From NCBI GenBank assembly GCA_028275265.1, contig JAPWUZ010000085.1, positions 1-9,457 on the forward strand: a DNA stretch of 9,457 nucleotides. The letters are read 5' to 3'. The first letter of the stretch is position 1, and the number at the start of each line of letters is the position of its first letter. Of this stretch, positions 6,852-9,457 are shown piece by piece. The translations under genes were made by a program, and so were the position numbers. Source of the DNA: Armatimonadota bacterium (GTDB lineage Bacteria > Armatimonadota > HRBIN16). The notes under the pieces are model-generated. The model was not told the origin of the DNA and did not search any database. It saw only the letters and a list, made by a program, of their open reading frames with translations.

Positions 6852-7336
6852 TGCGCCATCGGCTCCAGACGCAGGGTTTTCATTTGTGCCTCACGGGCAA
6901 GCAGTTGCAGTGAGGGGTCGCTGAAACCGTCGTTGCTCATCGCGCCCACGTACTCCTGCACAATCGCCTGGGCGACGGTGGGTTCCTCGACAGGAACGGC
7001 AGGCATCTTTTCAGGGCGCAGGTTCCCCCACCAAAGCATCAGCAACAGGGTTGCCGCTACCGCCGTTGCAAAGGAGGCACGTGCCAGAAGGCGTATCGCT
7101 CCCTGGCGACGCAGAGAGTCTCGGGCATGATGCCGAATACGGCGTGATAGATAATCCGGGGCGCGCTCGCGCTCCAGCTGCGCCACCACCTGCTTCGCCC
7201 ACCGTTGCACCTTCACAGCCTCTGCGCACGCTTTGCAGGAGGCAAGATGGATTTCCAGCGAGCGGCGCGGTTGCTCATCCAGCACGCCGTCCACATATTC
7301 CACGATGAACTGTTCCCATTCCCGACAGGCTTTCAT
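6848..7336 (-). CDS. Membrane-anchored zinc-finger anti-sigma factor
   Basis: A 162-residue protein with the layout of ECF anti-sigma factors. The cytoplasmic N-terminus carries a zf-HC2 (ZAS) motif, HLASCKAC, with His30, Cys34 and Cys37, plus Cys4 as a possible fourth ligand. A basic stretch follows, then one membrane segment (about 87-104, SFATAVAATLLLMLWWG), and a short extracytoplasmic tail of about 55 residues. The N-terminal domain is expected to hold the sigma factor encoded just upstream in an inactive state; the tail could meet the exported RseB-like protein encoded downstream. The ATG at 7336 lies 3 nt after the sigma stop, with GGAG upstream inside the sigma gene. The target and signal are inferred from gene order. 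Confidence 0.85.
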   Translation of the reverse strand: MKACREWEQFIVEYVDGVLDEQPRRSLEIHLASCKACAEAVKVQRWAKQVVAQLERERAPDYLSRRIRHHARDSLRRQGAIRLLARASFATAVAATLLLMLWWGNLRPEKMPAVPVEEPTVAQAIVQEYVGAMSNDGFSDPSLQLLAREAQMKTLRLEPMAQ

Positions 7337-7339
7337 CGT

Positions 7340-7936
7340 TCAAACTCCGTACACATAGTTCGCCAGTGATTCTCGCAGGCGGGCCCGGGCATGGAACAGA
7401 CGCGACTTTACCGTGCCGAGGGGAACGCCCAATGCCTGCGCAATCTCCTCATAAGGCATCTGTTCCACATCGTGCAGTATCAATACCTCGCGCATTGCCA
7501 GCGGCAGTTGCTCAATCGCCTGGCTCAGCATCGCGCTCAGTTCTTCGTGCAGTAGCAGTTTTTCCGGGTTGAACCTGTCATCCGGAGGGTCTACGATGCC
7601 TCCTTCCTCCGTCTCGTTCTGCTCATCCGCCTGTCGCCACAGCGACAGCCACCCTTTTTCACGCTGACGGCGGCGGTGTGCATCGCGGCAAAGATTGGTG
7701 GCGATGCGGAACAGCCACGTCTGCAGGCTGCTTTCTTCACGGAAGCGGTGCAGCGAGTTCAGCGCCTTCAGGAACACCTCCTGAGTGATGTCCTCTGCGT
7801 CCGTCTCATTGCCCACCAACCGCTTCACGTAGCCATAGATTTTGTGCTGGTAGCGTTCGACGATTTCGTCAAAGGCGGTCAGGTCGTTGCCTTTGCACCG
7901 CGCCACCAGCGCGGCATCGACGTCGCTCAAACGCAT
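7340..7936 (-). CDS. ECF-type RNA polymerase sigma factor
   Basis: A sigma-70 family group IV (ECF) factor of 198 residues. Region 2 spans about 24-92, with the core-binding DAEDITQEVFLKAL (47-60) and the -10-recognition part FREESSLQTWLFRIATNLCRD running just after it. Region 4 spans about 137-190, with IEQLPLAMREVLILHD (141-156) and the helix-turn-helix YEEIAQALGVPLGTVKSRL (162-180). There is no region 1 or 3, as expected for ECF factors. The ATG at 7936 was chosen because GGAGAGG lies just upstream. An in-frame ATG at 7978 would add 14 residues, but it falls at the predicted transcription start. The gene is first in an operon with its anti-sigma factor and an RseB-like protein. Its regulon is unknown, though the upstream promoter match suggests it includes itself. 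Confidence 0.93.
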   Translation of the reverse strand: MRLSDVDAALVARCKGNDLTAFDEIVERYQHKIYGYVKRLVGNETDAEDITQEVFLKALNSLHRFREESSLQTWLFRIATNLCRDAHRRRQREKGWLSLWRQADEQNETEEGGIVDPPDDRFNPEKLLLHEELSAMLSQAIEQLPLAMREVLILHDVEQMPYEEIAQALGVPLGTVKSRLFHARARLRESLANYVYGV

Positions 7937-7985
7937 CGCCCTCTCCAAGAGAAGCCCCCCTTGCGGTTCCGCTTGCATATTCTAT

Positions 7986-8010
7986 GACGATTGGCGCGGG
8001 CAAAAGTTCA
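7986..8010 (-). promoter_or_regulatory. ECF-type promoter upstream of the sigma operon
   Basis: On the minus strand, TGAAC (8010-8006) is followed by a 16-nt spacer (8005-7990) and CGTC (7989-7986). This is the AAC -35 core and CGTC -10 core typical of ECF promoters, at the expected distance. Transcription would start near 7980, giving a leader of about 45 nt before the ATG at 7936. The match implies that the sigma factor activates its own operon; this is inference from sequence. Confidence 0.6.
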
Positions 8011-8021
8011 CGGGGAGGGGA

Positions 8022-8046
8022 AGGGCGGAGGTGAAAACTCCGCCCT
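8022..8046 (-). terminator. Stem-loop downstream of cysK, possible terminator
   Basis: A perfect 9-bp inverted repeat, AGGGCGGAG/CTCCGCCCT, with a 7-nt loop, lies 17 nt beyond the cysK stop and 12 nt before the ECF promoter. The bases after the stem in the direction of cysK transcription are TTCCCC, not a clear T-run. It may therefore be a weak terminator or an mRNA 3'-end stabiliser. Confidence 0.4.
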
Positions 8047-8063
8047 GTGGGAAAAGAACGTTC

Positions 8064-9011
8064 TTACCAGTCGTCGCGCTCGGGCAGGTCGGCATAGACC
8101 GGTGTGGACAGGTAACGCTCGCCCGTGCTGGGTACGATGACCACAATCAGCTTGCCCTCGTTTTCGGGGCGTTTGGCGACCTGCACGGCAGCGTGAACCG
8201 CTGCGCCCGAAGAGATACCCGCGAAAACGCCTTCCTCCCGCGCCAGACGCCGCGTCATGGCGAAGGCGTCTTCGTTTTCTACGGGAATGACCTCGTCGAT
8301 CAGGTCCACCCGCAGGATATCGGGAATGAACCCCGCACCGATACCCTGGATGGGATGTGGCCCACGCGGCTTGCCGGACAATACTGCCGATGCCGCGGGC
8401 TCGACGGCGATGGCTTTGAACGAGGGCTTGCGCGCTTTGATGACCTCCGCGACGCCGGTAATAGTGCCCCCTGTGCCCACTCCCGCCACCAGGATGTCCA
8501 CCTGTCCGTCGGTGTCGCGCCAGATTTCCTCTGCGGTGGTGCGGCGATGGATATCGGGGTTGGCAGGGTTTTTGAACTGCTGGGGCATGAAATAACGCTC
8601 GGGATCGGTGGCGACAATCTCTTCCGCCTTGCGGATTGCGCCGGGCATGCCTTCGGAACCGGGCGTCAGCACCAGTTTGGCTCCCAAAGCGCGTAGCAGG
8701 CTCCGTCGCTCCACCGACATCGTTTCAGGCATGACTAACATGCATTTGTAGCCCTTCGCAGCGCATACGAACGCCAGCGCGATGCCCGTGTTGCCTGAGG
8801 TGGGTTCGATGATGATGGTGTCGGGCTTGATACGCCCTTCTCGCTCGGCGGCTTCGATCATCGCCACGCCGATACGGTCTTTCACGCTGGAGAGGGGGTT
8901 AAAATACTCCAGCTTGGCAGCGACGGTGGCTTTTGCCCCGTCGGTCACGCGATTCAAGCGCACCAGAGGGGTGTTGCCAATCAATTTGGTCACATCTTCC
9001 GCAATGCGCAT
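8064..9011 (-). CDS. cysK: Cysteine synthase (O-acetylserine sulfhydrylase)
   Basis: PLP enzyme that makes L-cysteine from O-acetylserine and sulfide in the cytoplasm. The protein has 315 residues, the usual CysK length. Visible motifs are IGNTPLVRLN (11-20), the PLP-lysine loop SSVKDR (Lys44), the substrate loop TSGNTG (71-76), MPETMS (94-99), the phosphate-binding GVGTGGT (177-183), HPIQGIGAGF (219-228) and SSGAA (Ser268, contacting the PLP ring nitrogen). All catalytic elements are present. The start ATG at 9011 follows AGAAGGGAG. The gene lies 15 nt behind an Rrf2-family regulator on the same strand, so the two are very likely co-transcribed. A CysM or O-phosphoserine-using variant is less likely given the CysK-like MPETMS and GIGAGF segments. 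Confidence 0.95.
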   Translation of the reverse strand: MRIAEDVTKLIGNTPLVRLNRVTDGAKATVAAKLEYFNPLSSVKDRIGVAMIEAAEREGRIKPDTIIIEPTSGNTGIALAFVCAAKGYKCMLVMPETMSVERRSLLRALGAKLVLTPGSEGMPGAIRKAEEIVATDPERYFMPQQFKNPANPDIHRRTTAEEIWRDTDGQVDILVAGVGTGGTITGVAEVIKARKPSFKAIAVEPAASAVLSGKPRGPHPIQGIGAGFIPDILRVDLIDEVIPVENEDAFAMTRRLAREEGVFAGISSGAAVHAAVQVAKRPENEGKLIVVIVPSTGERYLSTPVYADLPERDDW

Positions 9012-9026
9012 CGATGAAACTCCCTT

Positions 9027-9457
9027 CTAAAGGTATGGTGCGATACTTTGCGCCTGGTCCAGCAGGTGTTTTTGCTCCAGCAGGTTCTGGATGGTCGTGG
9101 AATCCAGCAGCCGCCATATCGCTTCGGCGGTACGCCGCTGGAAATCACGGATGCACTGGATGGTGGTGGTGCTGGTGCTGTCCTTCACCAGAGCTTCCGA
9201 CGGCTCGAAAGACCTCTCTCCAGAGAAGGCACGCACAATGTCGCCCACTGTGATTTGCGAGGGAGGCTTTGCCAGCTCGTAACCGCCCCCTACTCCGCGC
9301 AGGCTGTGCACCAGCCCAGCCCGTTTCAAGACCCCCAGAATCTGGTCAAGATACGGACCCGGAATGTGCTCTGCCTCGGCAATTTCATGACTCTGCGCCG
9401 GCAAGCCGACCGGTTGCTGCGCCAGGTAAAGGATGCTGCGCAGAGCGTACTCTATTT
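9027..9457 (-). CDS. Rrf2-family transcription regulator, CymR-like (N-terminus cut)
   Basis: A winged-helix repressor whose first few codons lie beyond position 9457. The visible protein starts IEYALRSILYLA, the classic Rrf2 first helix, then shows the recognition helix region PGPYLDQILGVLKRAGLV, the wing SLRGVGGGYELAKPP, and the segment TVGDIVRAFSGE. In IscR and other Fe-S members, three Cys follow this region. Here only one is present (TIQCIRDF), and the expected earlier sites read DSTSTTT, so Fe-S binding is unlikely. That pattern, plus the cysK neighbour 15 nt downstream, fits CymR, the cysteine-metabolism repressor of Bacillus that works in complex with CysK. An internal TTG at 9404 could serve as a start only by losing half the DNA-binding domain, so it is rejected. 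The CymR role is inferred from context. Confidence 0.88.
   Translation of the reverse strand, partial: IEYALRSILYLAQQPVGLPAQSHEIAEAEHIPGPYLDQILGVLKRAGLVHSLRGVGGGYELAKPPSQITVGDIVRAFSGERSFEPSEALVKDSTSTTTIQCIRDFQRRTAEAIWRLLDSTTIQNLLEQKHLLDQAQSIAPYL

Noticed and set aside
8054..8065. Perfect 12-bp palindrome AAGAACGTTCTT at the cysK stop codon
   Set aside because: A single short palindrome partly inside coding sequence with no second copy seen. It could be chance, and there is no link to a known operator.
1..9457. Search for CRISPR arrays, transposases, insertion-sequence ends and phage genes
   Set aside because: No regularly spaced repeats, no transposase or integrase motifs, and no partial tRNA copy marking an attachment site were found.

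Overview
The window is a stretch of bacterial chromosome with fairly high GC, dense genes and very short intergenic gaps. It looks like ordinary housekeeping and stress-response DNA rather than a mobile island. The taxon cannot be fixed from sequence alone. An Uma2-type gene, a HicAB remnant, a three-gene ECF sigma module and a short G/C-rich palindromic element resemble what is common in thermophilic Armatimonadota-like or Chloroflexota-like genomes, but that placement is inference.

Left block, minus strand (1-3393): a vegetative-type promoter drives a tRNA-Leu(TAA). It is followed 35 nt later by dihydrolipoamide dehydrogenase (lpd), then by an unusual small protein joining a ribbon-helix-helix-like N-terminus to a degenerate GIY-YIG-like domain (GTGA overlap with lpd), a BMP/PnrA-family lipoprotein (26 nt gap) and the start of an Uma2-family gene (9 nt gap) that leaves the window. 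No terminator is visible between them, so they may form one transcription unit.

Middle block, plus strand (3416-5839): an imperfect palindromic element lies between the divergent tRNA promoter and a sodium:solute symporter (SSS family). After the symporter come a complete HicB antitoxin and a HicA toxin gene broken by an out-of-frame internal deletion. The antitoxin is intact and its toxin partner is dead.

Right block, minus strand (5877-9457): three tightly coupled genes encode an ECF sigma factor, a membrane anti-sigma factor with a zinc-binding HxxxCxxC motif, and an exported MucB/RseB-like regulator. A good ECF-type promoter match lies upstream of the sigma gene, suggesting autoregulation. 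Upstream of this, a partial Rrf2-family regulator and cysteine synthase form a second minus-strand unit. The regulator lacks two of the three Fe-S cysteines of IscR, so it resembles the cysteine regulator CymR. A 9-bp stem-loop separates cysK from the sigma promoter.

The points most worth a second look are the decayed hicA, the RHH/GIY-YIG-like protein with Gln in place of the catalytic Glu, the CymR-like regulator next to cysK, and the ECF promoter that also settles the sigma start codon.
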